Source: JBBDLF01 sp040879025 (lineage in GTDB: Bacteria; Pseudomonadota; Gammaproteobacteria; Pseudomonadales; Pseudohongiellaceae). From it: a stretch of DNA of 64,000 bases. A model generated the notes under the pieces. That model was given only the letters and a program-made list of their open reading frames with translations. It had not been told where the DNA came from and ran no database searches. The stretch lies in the NCBI GenBank assembly GCA_040879025.1, contig JBBDLF010000033.1, forward strand, positions 124,001 to 188,000, read 5' to 3'. The translations under genes and the position numbers were made by a program. Positions 42,003-50,851 of this stretch are shown here, in pieces. How positions within the stretch are numbered: position 1 is the stretch's first letter; every line of letters begins with the position of its first letter.

Positions 42003-43412
42003 TTACAAATTTGCCTCTGCGAACTCAGCCAGCAATGATCGCGGTACGCCGCGCAGCATGATATTTCCACCGTGGCTGAAACCTTTGAATCGCTCTGTCA
42101 GGTAGGTCAGACCCGAACTGGTGGGTGTGAGATACGGCGTATCGATCTGTGCGAGGTTACCAAGACAGATCACTTTGGAACCATTGCCGGCCCGGGTGAC
42201 GATGGTTTTGATCTGGTGTGGCGTCAGGTTCTGCGATTCATCGATCAGAATCAGGCTGCCCTGAAAACTTCGACCCCGAATGTAGTTCAGGGACTTGAAC
42301 ATTAACGGCACCTTGTTCAGCACATATTCAATGCTGCTTCCGCAGTTTTCATCATCCCAGTGCAGTGCTTCCAGATTGTCGGTAATGGCCCCCAGCCAGG
42401 GCCCCATCTTCTCCGCTTCGGTACCGGGCAGAAATCCAATGTCTTCGTCAAGCCCCTGGGTACTTCGCGTCGCGATGATGCGGCGATACAGCTTGTTGGG
42501 CACGGTCATTTCGATCGCGGCTGCCAGCGCCAGTATGGTCTTGCCCGATCCGGCCGAACCAGTCAGATTGACCAGATGTACATCGGGGTCCAGCAGCAGG
42601 TTCAACGCCATGGCCTGGTAAATATCCCTTGGTTTCAGACCCCAGGCTTCGGTCTCCATCAATTTGTTCAGGTTCAGATGCAGCAAAGTCACTGTGTCCG
42701 CACTGACCTGATGTACCCGTGCCAGGAAACCGGTGCCATCACAGATAAACTGATTGGGATAAACCTCCTGCGTGAAAACCGACCGGGTGATCGTGTGCAT
42801 CGTTCTGCCCGCGTTGTAAACTGTGTCGACATTCTCCACGCTGTCCCAGATTGGCGTATCAAGTTCGATATACCCCTGGCTGAGATGCTCTATATCGCTG
42901 AGCAGCTGGTCGCTGTGATAATCCTGGGAATCGATTCCACATCCCCTCGCCTTGAGGCGGATATTGATATCCTTGCTGACAAGTACCACCTGGCGATCGG
43001 GGAAGCACTGCCTCAGATAGCCAACGTCGTTGAGGATTTTATTGTCATTCAATTGGGTGGACAACATCACGACGCTATCGGGCGTCTGTGTCATCAGTAT
43101 TGACAGACGCCCGGACGGCTGGCCTGCTCGCGGTATCGGCACCCCGGCTTCAACCTCGGCGGGGGTCGCTCTGCCAACCAGACAGTCGATTTCGCGGATC
43201 GCCTGACGGCAATCCGCAGCGATGGCATGTTTGCCGCTTTTCAACTTGTCGAGTTCTTCCAGAACTGTGATGGGAATGGCTACGTGGTGTTCGTCGAAAT
43301 TGCGTATGGCGGTGGGATCGTGGATCAGGACGTTCGTGTCCAGTACATAAATTTTCGATTGGGTTGCGGAATTGTCGTCGGGAGTCTCTTTAACCAGTTC
43401 AACTGCACCCAT
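42003..43412 (-). CDS. PIN-PhoH fusion protein (PhoH2-type ATPase/ribonuclease)
   Basis: A 469-residue two-domain protein. Residues about 20-150 are a PIN nuclease domain (IYVLDTNVLIHDP with Asp25, and further acidic residues in VLEELDKLK and VLVSKDINIRLKA). Residues about 250-465 are the PhoH ATPase, with Walker A NLTGSAGSGKTILALAAAIE, SLNYIRGRSFQG and LILIDESQNLTPHQIKTI. Such PhoH2 proteins have been shown in mycobacteria to unwind and cut RNA. The ATG at 43412 has AGGA upstream. About 90 bp upstream a single TGTCATAAT half-site occurs, too weak to call a Pho box. No antitoxin-like small gene precedes it. Confidence 0.92.
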   Translation of the reverse strand: MGAVELVKETPDDNSATQSKIYVLDTNVLIHDPTAIRNFDEHHVAIPITVLEELDKLKSGKHAIAADCRQAIREIDCLVGRATPAEVEAGVPIPRAGQPSGRLSILMTQTPDSVVMLSTQLNDNKILNDVGYLRQCFPDRQVVLVSKDINIRLKARGCGIDSQDYHSDQLLSDIEHLSQGYIELDTPIWDSVENVDTVYNAGRTMHTITRSVFTQEVYPNQFICDGTGFLARVHQVSADTVTLLHLNLNKLMETEAWGLKPRDIYQAMALNLLLDPDVHLVNLTGSAGSGKTILALAAAIEMTVPNKLYRRIIATRSTQGLDEDIGFLPGTEAEKMGPWLGAITDNLEALHWDDENCGSSIEYVLNKVPLMFKSLNYIRGRSFQGSLILIDESQNLTPHQIKTIVTRAGNGSKVICLGNLAQIDTPYLTPTSSGLTYLTERFKGFSHGGNIMLRGVPRSLLAEFAEANL

Positions 43413-43507
43413 ACTTGATATCCTGATTGGTAGCGAGAAAAGTCAGAAGGCTCCTTCATTGCTTCGGCAGTGCCGACAATATGCTTTAGGGATAAACTGA
43501 TTATGAC

Positions 43508-43533
43508 AAATAAAAAACAGGATTGATCAATCC
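43508..43533 (-). terminator. Terminator after the oad operon
   Basis: The palindrome GGATTGATCAATCC (43533-43520 on the minus strand) followed by TGTTTTTTATTT starts 1 bp after the oadB stop codon. Confidence 0.78.
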
Positions 43534-43534
43534 G

Positions 43535-44668
43535 TCACCCACCGGCGAACTGGATCAAAATGCCGGCCGCTATCGCGGAACCGACCACGCCTGCAACATT
43601 CGGTCCCATGGCATGCATGAGAAGAAAATTGTTGGGATTGGTTTCCAGCCCCACCCGGTTCGCGACTCTCGCCGCCATAGGTACGGCTGAGACACCCGCG
43701 GCGCCTATCAGTGGATTGATGGGTTCCCGGGTTACCGCATTCATCAGTTTGGCCATCAAAACGCCGCAGCCGGTACCGATGGTGAAAGCGACAATACCAA
43801 GCCCCAGGATCCCCAGCGTTTCGGCAACCAGAAATTCTTCAGCCTGAAGCTTGGAACCCACCGAAAGCCCCAGCAGAATGGTGACGATATTGATTAGCGA
43901 TGTCTGCGCCGTATCGGAAAGGCGATTGACCACACCGCATTCGCGCATCACATTTCCAAAACAGAACATTCCCAGCAGCGGCGCGGCGCTGGGCACGACC
44001 AGGGCCACGAGGATCAGCAGCACCAGCGGGAAGGTTATTTTCTCGAGTTGAGAAACCTCGCGCAGCTGACTCATGACGATGCCCCGCTCCTCCTTCGTAG
44101 TGAGCAACCGCATGACGGGTGGTTGAATCAACGGGACCAGCGCCATGTAGGAATAGGCCGCCACGGCGATGGCGCCAAGGATTTCGGGAGCGAGTATACC
44201 GGCCACATAGATCGCCGTTGGGCCATCGGCACCGCCAATAATGCCGATCGCCGCCGCTTGCTGGATACTGAAATCAAACAGGCCAATGTCAGTGAGCAGC
44301 AGGGCGCCCAATAGCGTTGCGAAAATGCCGAACTGCGCGGCAGCTCCAAGCAGCAGGGTCTTGGGATTGGCGAGCAACGGTCCGAAGTCGGTGAGCGCGC
44401 CGACCCCCATGAAAATCAGCAGGGGAAATATGCCGGTCTCGATGCCCATCACGTAAAACTGATGCAGTATGCCGGCGCCGGTTGCGATATCAACGCCTGG
44501 TATGTTGGCGAGAATGCCGCCGAAACCAATCGGAACCAGCAACAAGGGTTCGAACCCTTTCTTTATGGCAAGATACAGCAATACCAGTCCGATGACGATC
44601 ATCACAAGCTGGGGCCACTGTATCTGGTAAATACCTGTGGTCTGCCACAGTTCGATCACCTGGTTCAT
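43535..44668 (-). CDS. oadB: Na+-translocating oxaloacetate decarboxylase, beta subunit
   Basis: A 377-residue, highly hydrophobic inner-membrane subunit that couples decarboxylation of carboxybiotin to export of Na+. Typical motifs are GAGILHQFYVMGIETGIFPLLIFMGVGALTDFGP, IGIIGGADGPTAIYV (the Asp of this segment belongs to the sodium path in the family), and NFLLMHAMGPNVAGVVGSAIAAG at the end. It is the last gene of oadGAB, 58 bp after oadA, and a terminator follows at once. A decarboxylase of a related acid, such as methylmalonyl-CoA, would need other subunits that are absent here. Confidence 0.95.
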   Translation of the reverse strand: MNQVIELWQTTGIYQIQWPQLVMIVIGLVLLYLAIKKGFEPLLLVPIGFGGILANIPGVDIATGAGILHQFYVMGIETGIFPLLIFMGVGALTDFGPLLANPKTLLLGAAAQFGIFATLLGALLLTDIGLFDFSIQQAAAIGIIGGADGPTAIYVAGILAPEILGAIAVAAYSYMALVPLIQPPVMRLLTTKEERGIVMSQLREVSQLEKITFPLVLLILVALVVPSAAPLLGMFCFGNVMRECGVVNRLSDTAQTSLINIVTILLGLSVGSKLQAEEFLVAETLGILGLGIVAFTIGTGCGVLMAKLMNAVTREPINPLIGAAGVSAVPMAARVANRVGLETNPNNFLLMHAMGPNVAGVVGSAIAAGILIQFAGG

Positions 44669-44726
44669 GAAATTTTCCGTACCATTATTTTGCTGGTTCT
44701 GGTCGAGCGACGGGTATACCGGCCTG

Positions 44727-46514
44727 TCACTTGATACTGACCAGTGAATCTCCGACCTTGACGGTGTCTCCGGATTTGATGTTGACTGTAGCGACGATCC
44801 CGGTAACAGGCGCTCTGATTTCCGTCTCCATTTTCATGGCCTCCAAAACCACGATCACGTCGCCCTTCTGAACTTTCTGGCCGGATGAGACCAGTACCTT
44901 GTAGACATTACCACCAAGTGGAGTCGGCACCTGCGTTCCTGCTGCCGCAACGGGCCGCGTTGGCTCCTTTGCAGTCGCCTCGGATTTGTCCACCTGAGTC
45001 AGGGCGGAATCTTCCCCGCCTTCGGTCACCCTGACAACATAGGCATGCCCTTCCACTTCAACGGTATAAACCCCTGAATCCGAAGCGACAGGATCGGTTT
45101 TTGCCGCTTGCTGTGACTCCGCTTCAGGCGCTGGTTCGAACGCCTCAGGGTTATTGCGGTTTTTAAGGAACTTCAGTCCCGCCTGCAGGAACAGCGCGTA
45201 GGTCAGCGTGTCATCATCTTCATTGGCCAGTTCAAAACCTTCCTTGCGCGCCAGTTGCACAAGTTCTGCGCGCAATTTCTCAAACTCAGGCTTCAGCAGA
45301 TCGGCGGGACGGCAGGTTACGGGCTCCGCGCCGTCGAGTACGGAGTCGCGCAGCACCTTGTTCACCGGCGCGGGAGTAGCCCCATACTCTCCCTTGAGTA
45401 CCCCCTCGGTTTCCTTCGTGACATTTTTGTACCGTTCCCCCGTCAAGACATTGAGTACCGCCTGGGTACCAACGATTTGCGAAGTCGGAGTCACCAGCGG
45501 GATGAAACCGAGGTCCTCGCGTACCCTGGGTATCTCTTCCAGTACTTCGTCGAGACGGTCACTCGCGTTCTGTTCCCGCAACTGGTTCTCCAGATTGGTC
45601 AACATTCCGCCAGGAACCTGAGCGACAAGGATACGGGAATCGATTCCCTTCAAGGCGCCTTCGAACCGCGCGTATTTTTTACGAACCTGCCTGAAATAAC
45701 TGGCAATTTCTTCGAGCAGCACGATATCCAGTCCAGTGCTGCGTTCGGTGTCCTGCAAGATCGCCACCAGTGATTCGGTCGGTGAGTGGCCGTAGGTCAT
45801 GCTCATGGACGAAATCGCGGTGTCAACGTTATCGATTCCCGCCTCCACCGCCTTCACATAAGTGGCCGTGGACATGCCCGTGGTGGCATGGCACTGCATG
45901 TGTATGGGAATGGACACGGTCTGCTTGAGCCTGGTGATCAATTCGAACGCCGTATAGGGTTTTAGCAGGCCCGCCATGTCCTTGATACACAATGAGTCGG
46001 CTCCCTGGCTTTCAATTTCACCGGCCATTTGCAACCAGCTGTCGATAGTGTAAACCGGGCTTACCGTGTAGGACATGGTGCCCTGAGCATGCTTGCCCGT
46101 TTTTTTCACAGCCCTGATCGCGGTTTCCAGATTGCGCATATCATTCATCGCATCAAATATACGAAATACATCCACACCGCTGTCAGCGGCTCGCTCGACG
46201 AATTTTTCCACCACATCATCCGCATAGTGGCGGTAGCCGAGGATGTTCTGGCCACGAATCAGCATTTGCTGGGGCGTTTTGGGCATCGCCTGTTTCAGCA
46301 AACGGATCCGCTCCCAGGGATCTTCCCCAAGATAACGAATACAGGCGTCAAAGGTCGCCCCGCCCCAGCTCTCCAGAGACCAGAACCCGACCCGATCAAG
46401 CTTTTCGGCGATGGGCAACATATCATCGATACGCATTCGCGTGGCCAGCAATGACTGGTGCGCGTCGCGCAGTACGACGTCGGTAATACCCAGGGCTTTA
46501 GCGTTCGTGCTCAT
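44727..46514 (-). CDS. oadA: Oxaloacetate decarboxylase alpha subunit (biotin carboxyltransferase)
   Basis: A 595-residue soluble subunit. The N-terminal carboxyltransferase barrel carries ITDVVLRDAHQSLLATRMR (metal and oxaloacetate site), LGEDPWERIRLLKQAMPKTPQQMLIRGQN, and the metal-ligand motif HMQCHATTGMSTATY. A conserved carboxylase domain (about 300-460) leads to an Ala/Pro-rich linker and the biotin-carrier domain with EAMKMETEI, whose Lys carries biotin. It takes CO2 from oxaloacetate onto biotin for release by OadB. oadG lies 88 bp upstream and oadB 58 bp downstream. Confidence 0.96.
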   Translation of the reverse strand: MSTNAKALGITDVVLRDAHQSLLATRMRIDDMLPIAEKLDRVGFWSLESWGGATFDACIRYLGEDPWERIRLLKQAMPKTPQQMLIRGQNILGYRHYADDVVEKFVERAADSGVDVFRIFDAMNDMRNLETAIRAVKKTGKHAQGTMSYTVSPVYTIDSWLQMAGEIESQGADSLCIKDMAGLLKPYTAFELITRLKQTVSIPIHMQCHATTGMSTATYVKAVEAGIDNVDTAISSMSMTYGHSPTESLVAILQDTERSTGLDIVLLEEIASYFRQVRKKYARFEGALKGIDSRILVAQVPGGMLTNLENQLREQNASDRLDEVLEEIPRVREDLGFIPLVTPTSQIVGTQAVLNVLTGERYKNVTKETEGVLKGEYGATPAPVNKVLRDSVLDGAEPVTCRPADLLKPEFEKLRAELVQLARKEGFELANEDDDTLTYALFLQAGLKFLKNRNNPEAFEPAPEAESQQAAKTDPVASDSGVYTVEVEGHAYVVRVTEGGEDSALTQVDKSEATAKEPTRPVAAAGTQVPTPLGGNVYKVLVSSGQKVQKGDVIVVLEAMKMETEIRAPVTGIVATVNIKSGDTVKVGDSLVSIK

Positions 46515-46602
46515 ACCTCAACTCACTCCTTCTTGTCCGCATCAATGAGAAACGGCAAACGGCGGATAGCGGCGATGACTCCGGCCGCCCTACGATGGTG
46601 GG

Positions 46603-46848
46603 CTACCGGTGGGGAAGACGGCTTTTCTTGTGCTGTTTGACAGCCGCGGCGATGATCGCTGTCAGACGCTGACGATCAACGTCGCCGGTCGCGCCCAATG
46701 GCACGGAGGCCGGCTGACCGGATGGGAGCAGATTGACGATTATCCAGGACATGCCCTTGGTAAAGAACGTCAACACCAAAAGGAATGTGAATACTGTGCC
46801 CATACCCAGCAAGGTAAGCTGCAAACCCTGGTATAACAGATTCTCCAT
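46603..46848 (-). CDS. oadG: Oxaloacetate decarboxylase gamma subunit
   Basis: An 81-residue protein with one membrane helix (about residues 8-35: LQLTLLGMGTVFTFLLVLTFF, the usual OadG pattern) and a short basic cytoplasmic tail that binds metal and the alpha subunit in the family. The ATG at 46848 has GGGTGAAG upstream; an upstream in-frame GTG at 46860 lies inside that site. It opens the oadGAB operon. Confidence 0.88.
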   Translation of the reverse strand: MENLLYQGLQLTLLGMGTVFTFLLVLTFFTKGMSWIIVNLLPSGQPASVPLGATGDVDRQRLTAIIAAAVKQHKKSRLPHR

Positions 46849-46955
46849 GCAAAACTTCACCCGGTTCTTTTTGTCGAACGGCGAATCATACTAAAAGCTG
46901 GGGAGAGAAGCTAACGCGGCTGTTTGCGTTTCCCACGTATAGAGTGGGTTGGTGT

Positions 46956-48347
46956 TCAGGGGAAAAGATATTGCAGCGTACCGGTGCTCGCCGTGGCCAC
47001 TCCGTCAACCAGCCGGGGCCGGAAATGAAGCGCCTGAATTTTTTCGGCCAGTCCCTCCTCGTCAACCAATTCCTCAGGGTACTGACGGAGAACTTCAAAC
47101 CGGTCCACGACACCAAGGCGGGTACGCAACCGGCCATTAATCCACTGGTTGACTTCCACCAGCGCTCCGGTGCTGAATGAGAGCATCGCATAACCTGATT
47201 CACCGGACCCGGGATCAGCGGCAGCCACCACATCGGCAGATAACGGATGTTGTACACGCGGAAAGTTTCGGGACCATTCGGTAAATCTGACCAGGGAACG
47301 GGTATCGTACAGGGTAGCCCGGGGTAATCTCTCCGCAGCCTGGAGCCGGTCATCATACGCCTCGGCGAGCGTTGCGAAAAACTGTTGCTTTGGAACAACC
47401 GCCGGGGCCTCGAAATACCGCGCCAGCAGTGTATCGTCGACTGCGGCATCCTCAAGTCCCTGATAAGCCCTTGCATAGGCGCCTTTCGCCCTGTCGGTGT
47501 GAGTAAACAGCAAGTGCCAGTCGGCAAGGTAAAGATCACTCATCGCGATGGCTTCCCGGTTCAGGGGGCTCGCATGACGAAACATATCACGCATCTGCCG
47601 CAACAGATTAAGCCCGGTCGCGTAGAAAGCCCGTTTTACCAGCCTTCTGGAACGCACCCAGGAACTGCCGGGCACAATTTCCCTGAGTTCATACCCGGTG
47701 CGTCCACCACGGTCAATGGCGATCGTTTGCAGGTAATACAATTTGACCAGCTCATACATGATGCGGGCGCGCCTGGGGTCATTCTCTCCCCAGACCAGGC
47801 CCGATGCCGCAAGTGCTACCCAGTTGGCGTTGGCTGCCTCACGGAAATGATAGGGTTGTCTGTCTTCGGAGTCCTCCGCCACACCCGCCATATGAATTTG
47901 ATGCACATACATCAGTTCGTTAACGATTTCCGAATCAATCCCTTCGTGCTTGTTGTGATAGAGCCATTTGAGGTGTTCAAGGTTGTCGTTGACCTCATCC
48001 CATCGGCCGCGTCTGCGGTCGTTATCTATGCGCTCGACAATCAGTGGAAACTGGTTTTCGGTGTAGAGGCCGTCGTTGATTCGGACAATCTGAATGGCAC
48101 GTGAAAGCAGCGCATCCGCCTCGTCAAACTGATTCAGGTTCGTCGCCAGTGCCGCCAGCCCTTGCATGGGATCGACCAAAGCGGGACTGTCACGCCCCTG
48201 CTCCATTTCAATTTGGGCCAATAGCTCCCGGTGGCTTTCCATTTGCTGAAGGAAATCAGGCCCCGGCGAAACTTGCGCAAGGCCGGGAGTAACAACTTGG
48301 AAACCAAACAGAAACAAGCCTGGCATGACGGAGCGTATTCTGACCAT
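46956..48347 (-). CDS. Secreted helical repeat (TPR-like) protein of unknown function
   Basis: A 463-residue exported protein with a signal peptide (MVRIRSVMPGLFLFGFQVVTPGLAQ). The first 120 mature residues read as paired helices like TPR units (MQGLAALATNLNQFDEADALLSRAIQIVRINDGLY). The C-terminal 100 residues (STGALVEVNQWINGRLRTRLGVVDRFEVLR...IQALHFRPRLVDGV) look like a TonB C-terminal-type beta fold. The ATG at 48347 is chosen from the signal peptide; the frame is open to 48410, but a TATAAT at 48399-48394 makes upstream starts unlikely. I do not recognise a named family. Confidence 0.65.
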   Translation of the reverse strand: MVRIRSVMPGLFLFGFQVVTPGLAQVSPGPDFLQQMESHRELLAQIEMEQGRDSPALVDPMQGLAALATNLNQFDEADALLSRAIQIVRINDGLYTENQFPLIVERIDNDRRRGRWDEVNDNLEHLKWLYHNKHEGIDSEIVNELMYVHQIHMAGVAEDSEDRQPYHFREAANANWVALAASGLVWGENDPRRARIMYELVKLYYLQTIAIDRGGRTGYELREIVPGSSWVRSRRLVKRAFYATGLNLLRQMRDMFRHASPLNREAIAMSDLYLADWHLLFTHTDRAKGAYARAYQGLEDAAVDDTLLARYFEAPAVVPKQQFFATLAEAYDDRLQAAERLPRATLYDTRSLVRFTEWSRNFPRVQHPLSADVVAAADPGSGESGYAMLSFSTGALVEVNQWINGRLRTRLGVVDRFEVLRQYPEELVDEEGLAEKIQALHFRPRLVDGVATASTGTLQYLFP

Positions 48348-48393
48348 GGAGGGCGACAATCCTGTAAATCCTGACCCTGTCACGTACTTTCCC

Positions 48394-48420
48394 ATTATAC
48401 ACCTTGACATGTCGATGCAA
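48394..48420 (-). promoter_or_regulatory. Promoter of the secreted TPR-like protein gene
   Basis: A consensus -10 TATAAT (48399-48394) with a -35-like TTGCAT (48420-48415); the 15-bp spacer is short. It predicts a leader of about 40 bases before the ATG at 48347. Confidence 0.5.
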
Positions 48421-48709
48421 GAGAGCCGCTACTGTACCCGTTTCGATGCCGGGCCTGAAAACAGACCGCCGACAACCCGAAAATTCATTCAGGGAGCGCC
48501 CGGCAGCCTTTGGGTCCGAAACCTCCTCGCCGCCCTGAATTGGCGGACCGCCATATTTACCTCTCCCTGGGGCTGCAATCTGGCGTCAGGCTGTCTATAC
48601 TGGACGCGTCTGGTCCGCCCCCTCGCCCCTGTAATGTGGCGCTCCCAGGCTGCCCTGACTCATCTCTGTGATCACATCGGTGACTCACCACAAGAAACAA
48701 GAGGTTCAA
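48421..48709. other. Divergent intergenic region before the NIPSNAP gene
   Basis: The whole gap between the two divergent genes is 362 bp (48348-48709). Toward NIPSNAP, TATACT at 48596-48601 is a possible -10 with a poor -35 (CTGCAA at 48573-48578). A 10-bp palindrome TGTGATCACA lies at about 48667. I see no gene; one plus-strand frame crosses it but lacks coding character. Confidence 0.35.
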
Positions 48710-49153
48710 ATGAACAACAAGATCATTACAACCGTTGGCCGTCCCCTGTTCTTTGTCCTGGCTGTCGCGGCCCTGTTCCAGTTCACCCCGGGTGGGAAAA
48801 CCATAAAAGCCCAGGACAGCAGTCGCGTGTTTGAATTGCGAACCTATACCGCCACGCCGGGAAATCTGGACAAGCTGCACGCCCGATTTCGCGATCATAC
48901 GACCCGGATCTTTGAAAAACACGGGATGACGGTGGTTGCCTACTGGACGCCGACCGACGCAGAGGCGGCACAGGACACTCTCATCTATGTTCTGGCCCAT
49001 GACAGCCAGGAAGCGGCGGATGCGTCATGGCGCGCATTCGGTCAGGATCCGGAGTGGCGGCAGGTTAGCGAAGCCTCCAATGCCGATGGCTCGATTCTCG
49101 CCGGTGTTGAGCGCGTTTACATGACTGCTACCGACTTCTCTCCGATGAAATAG
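48710..49153 (+). CDS. Secreted NIPSNAP-family protein
   Basis: A 147-residue protein with a signal peptide (about residues 1-32, ending in IKAQD) and one NIPSNAP domain, a ferredoxin-like alpha/beta barrel unit: VFELRTYTATPGNLDKLHARFRDHTTRIFEKHGMTVVAYW, then LIYVLAHDSQEAADASWRAF. In bacteria the family's activity is poorly known; members usually dimerise and some act in small-molecule metabolism. Export of a NIPSNAP protein is less common than cytoplasmic forms. The ATG at 48710 has AGAGG upstream. Confidence 0.85.
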   Translation: MNNKIITTVGRPLFFVLAVAALFQFTPGGKTIKAQDSSRVFELRTYTATPGNLDKLHARFRDHTTRIFEKHGMTVVAYWTPTDAEAAQDTLIYVLAHDSQEAADASWRAFGQDPEWRQVSEASNADGSILAGVERVYMTATDFSPMK

Positions 49154-49244
49154 GAGCAACTCGGTTTGCCAAAAGTGCCGATAACCTGAATATTGACAAA
49201 TCCGATAGAGAACCGAGGCGGAGTATTCCGCAGGGAGTTGTGCT

Positions 49245-50816
49245 ATGAAAATACTGCTTATCTATCCGCAAATCGACGCCCCTCTGGGCACCAATCACGG
49301 CATTGCGTCGCTGGCCGGGGTGCTTCATGCCAACGGCCATGAAATGGACCTGATGCATGTGTCGGAGAAATACAAGCCGGTGCCGCGCAGCGAGGAAATC
49401 ATCGCGTATATCCGGAAAACCAGGCCCGGTCTGGTCGGGTTTTCCGTCATGTCCCAGCAATACGACTGGGTGGCGGAGCAAAGCCGCGCCATTCGTGAAG
49501 CGATGCCGGAACTGGTGCAAACGATTGGCGGCGTCCACTGTACCATGGTGCCGGACGAGGTACACAAGTCCAGGCTGTTTGATTACGTGTGTGTGGGAGA
49601 AGGCGACTATGCGTTGCTGGAATTGATGGATGCGCTTGAGAAAGGCGAGCGCCCCCATACCCTGTCGAACTTTCGTTCCTGGATGGGTTCGGTGCCGGTC
49701 GCCAATCCCGTGGCCCCCTTTCCCGACCTGAGCAAACTGCCGCCGCTGGATTACGAGGTGTTCGACATGCCCGCAGTGATGAAGGAGACCCGGGGCTGGA
49801 TGGGTATTCTTACCTCCCGCGGCTGCCCTTACAAATGCACTTATTGCTTCAACATCGAAATCGTCGATCAGTATATGGAAGACGGCGCCGCCAAAAGCGT
49901 CAAGGATTTTCTGCGCCACTTTCCAGTGGACGTCATGATGGAAGACCTGAAAAAATTGCTGAAGAAAAACCCCGAGATCAATACGTTTATTTTTGACGAT
50001 GACCTCTTCACATTGAACACCGCCTATGTGGTTGAATTTTGTGCCGCGTACAGAAAACACAACATCGGAATTCCGTTTGTCGTCAATGGCCATGTCAACT
50101 GTTTCGAGGAAACCGCTGCCAGGGCATTGGCCGAAGCCGGCTGCATCATTGTAAAATTCGGACTGGAATCAGGCTCCCCTCGAGTACGCCGCGAGGTACT
50201 CAAGCGTTACATGAAGAACGAGCAGATTGAACGGTCATTCCGCGCCGCTCACGCTTTTGATCTTCACAGCTCGGCGTTTATCATGTTCGGCCTGCCTTAT
50301 GAAGGCAAGGAAGAGATCATGGAGACCATCCGATTGTGCGCCAAGGTCAAAATGGGGCGCTTCCGCTGGGCGCTGTTTTTTCCTTTCAAGGGCACTGCCG
50401 GCTACGAGATTGCCAAGCCGCTCATCGATGAATCCCGGATGGCGGGCAAAGGGAACTATTTTGACGGCTCCTGTCTCAAGTTCGGCGACGAGCACGACCT
50501 TTTTCTCGACAAGCTCGCCAAGTTGTGCAACTGGTACGTGAATGCGGAAACCGACTGGGAGAGCGCATCCATCTATCGCAATCTGGTTGACAAGATCGAA
50601 GTCATGGACAAGGAGACATGGGATCAGGAGAAGGATGACCTGGTTGCTTATGACCGTGACCTGTCCGAAGAACTGATGGAGCGCGACATGATTCATTACA
50701 CCATACGCTATTCCAACGTGATGGGTGTGCGTTCCGATTATATCAAACAGGAGCGGGCACAGGTGGCCGCCGGCACCAGGAAGGAAGCCATAGCGTATAC
50801 CCTGGACCAGAGCTAG
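49245..50816 (+). CDS. B12-binding-domain radical SAM protein
   Basis: A 523-residue enzyme of the cobalamin-dependent radical SAM class. An N-terminal B12-binding Rossmann-like domain (about residues 1-135; MKILLIYPQID, GLVGFSVMSQQYDW, TIGGVHCTMVPDEV) precedes a radical SAM barrel with the [4Fe-4S] ligands Cys194, Cys198 and Cys201 (RGCPYKCTYC), FIFDDDLFT and VKFGLESGSPRVRREVLKR. The class methylates or rearranges unactivated carbons in lipids, sugars and antibiotics; the substrate cannot be read. GGGAG precedes the ATG. It lies 35 bp before waaF and a second GT9-like gene, suggesting work on an envelope glycan or lipid. The stop codon is inside a dispersed repeat. Confidence 0.88.
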   Translation: MKILLIYPQIDAPLGTNHGIASLAGVLHANGHEMDLMHVSEKYKPVPRSEEIIAYIRKTRPGLVGFSVMSQQYDWVAEQSRAIREAMPELVQTIGGVHCTMVPDEVHKSRLFDYVCVGEGDYALLELMDALEKGERPHTLSNFRSWMGSVPVANPVAPFPDLSKLPPLDYEVFDMPAVMKETRGWMGILTSRGCPYKCTYCFNIEIVDQYMEDGAAKSVKDFLRHFPVDVMMEDLKKLLKKNPEINTFIFDDDLFTLNTAYVVEFCAAYRKHNIGIPFVVNGHVNCFEETAARALAEAGCIIVKFGLESGSPRVRREVLKRYMKNEQIERSFRAAHAFDLHSSAFIMFGLPYEGKEEIMETIRLCAKVKMGRFRWALFFPFKGTAGYEIAKPLIDESRMAGKGNYFDGSCLKFGDEHDLFLDKLAKLCNWYVNAETDWESASIYRNLVDKIEVMDKETWDQEKDDLVAYDRDLSEELMERDMIHYTIRYSNVMGVRSDYIKQERAQVAAGTRKEAIAYTLDQS

Positions 50817-50833
50817 GGAGCCTCTGAATAACC
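50813..50833. repeat. Dispersed repeat copy 4
   Basis: Begins CTAGGGAGCCTCTGAATAAC; its TAG is the stop codon of the radical SAM gene and it lies just before waaF. Confidence 0.7.
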
Positions 50834-50851
50834 ATGCACCTGACCTGAAAA

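Noticed and set aside
43413..43510. Pho box before the PIN-PhoH gene
   Set aside because: Only one good half-site (TGTCATAAT, minus strand 43508) is present; the unit 11 bp later is GTTTA, and no -10 is spaced correctly.
48325..48834. Open frame across the gap before the NIPSNAP gene
   Set aside because: It overlaps the real NIPSNAP gene in another frame and its composition (many Trp, Cys, Pro) looks non-coding.
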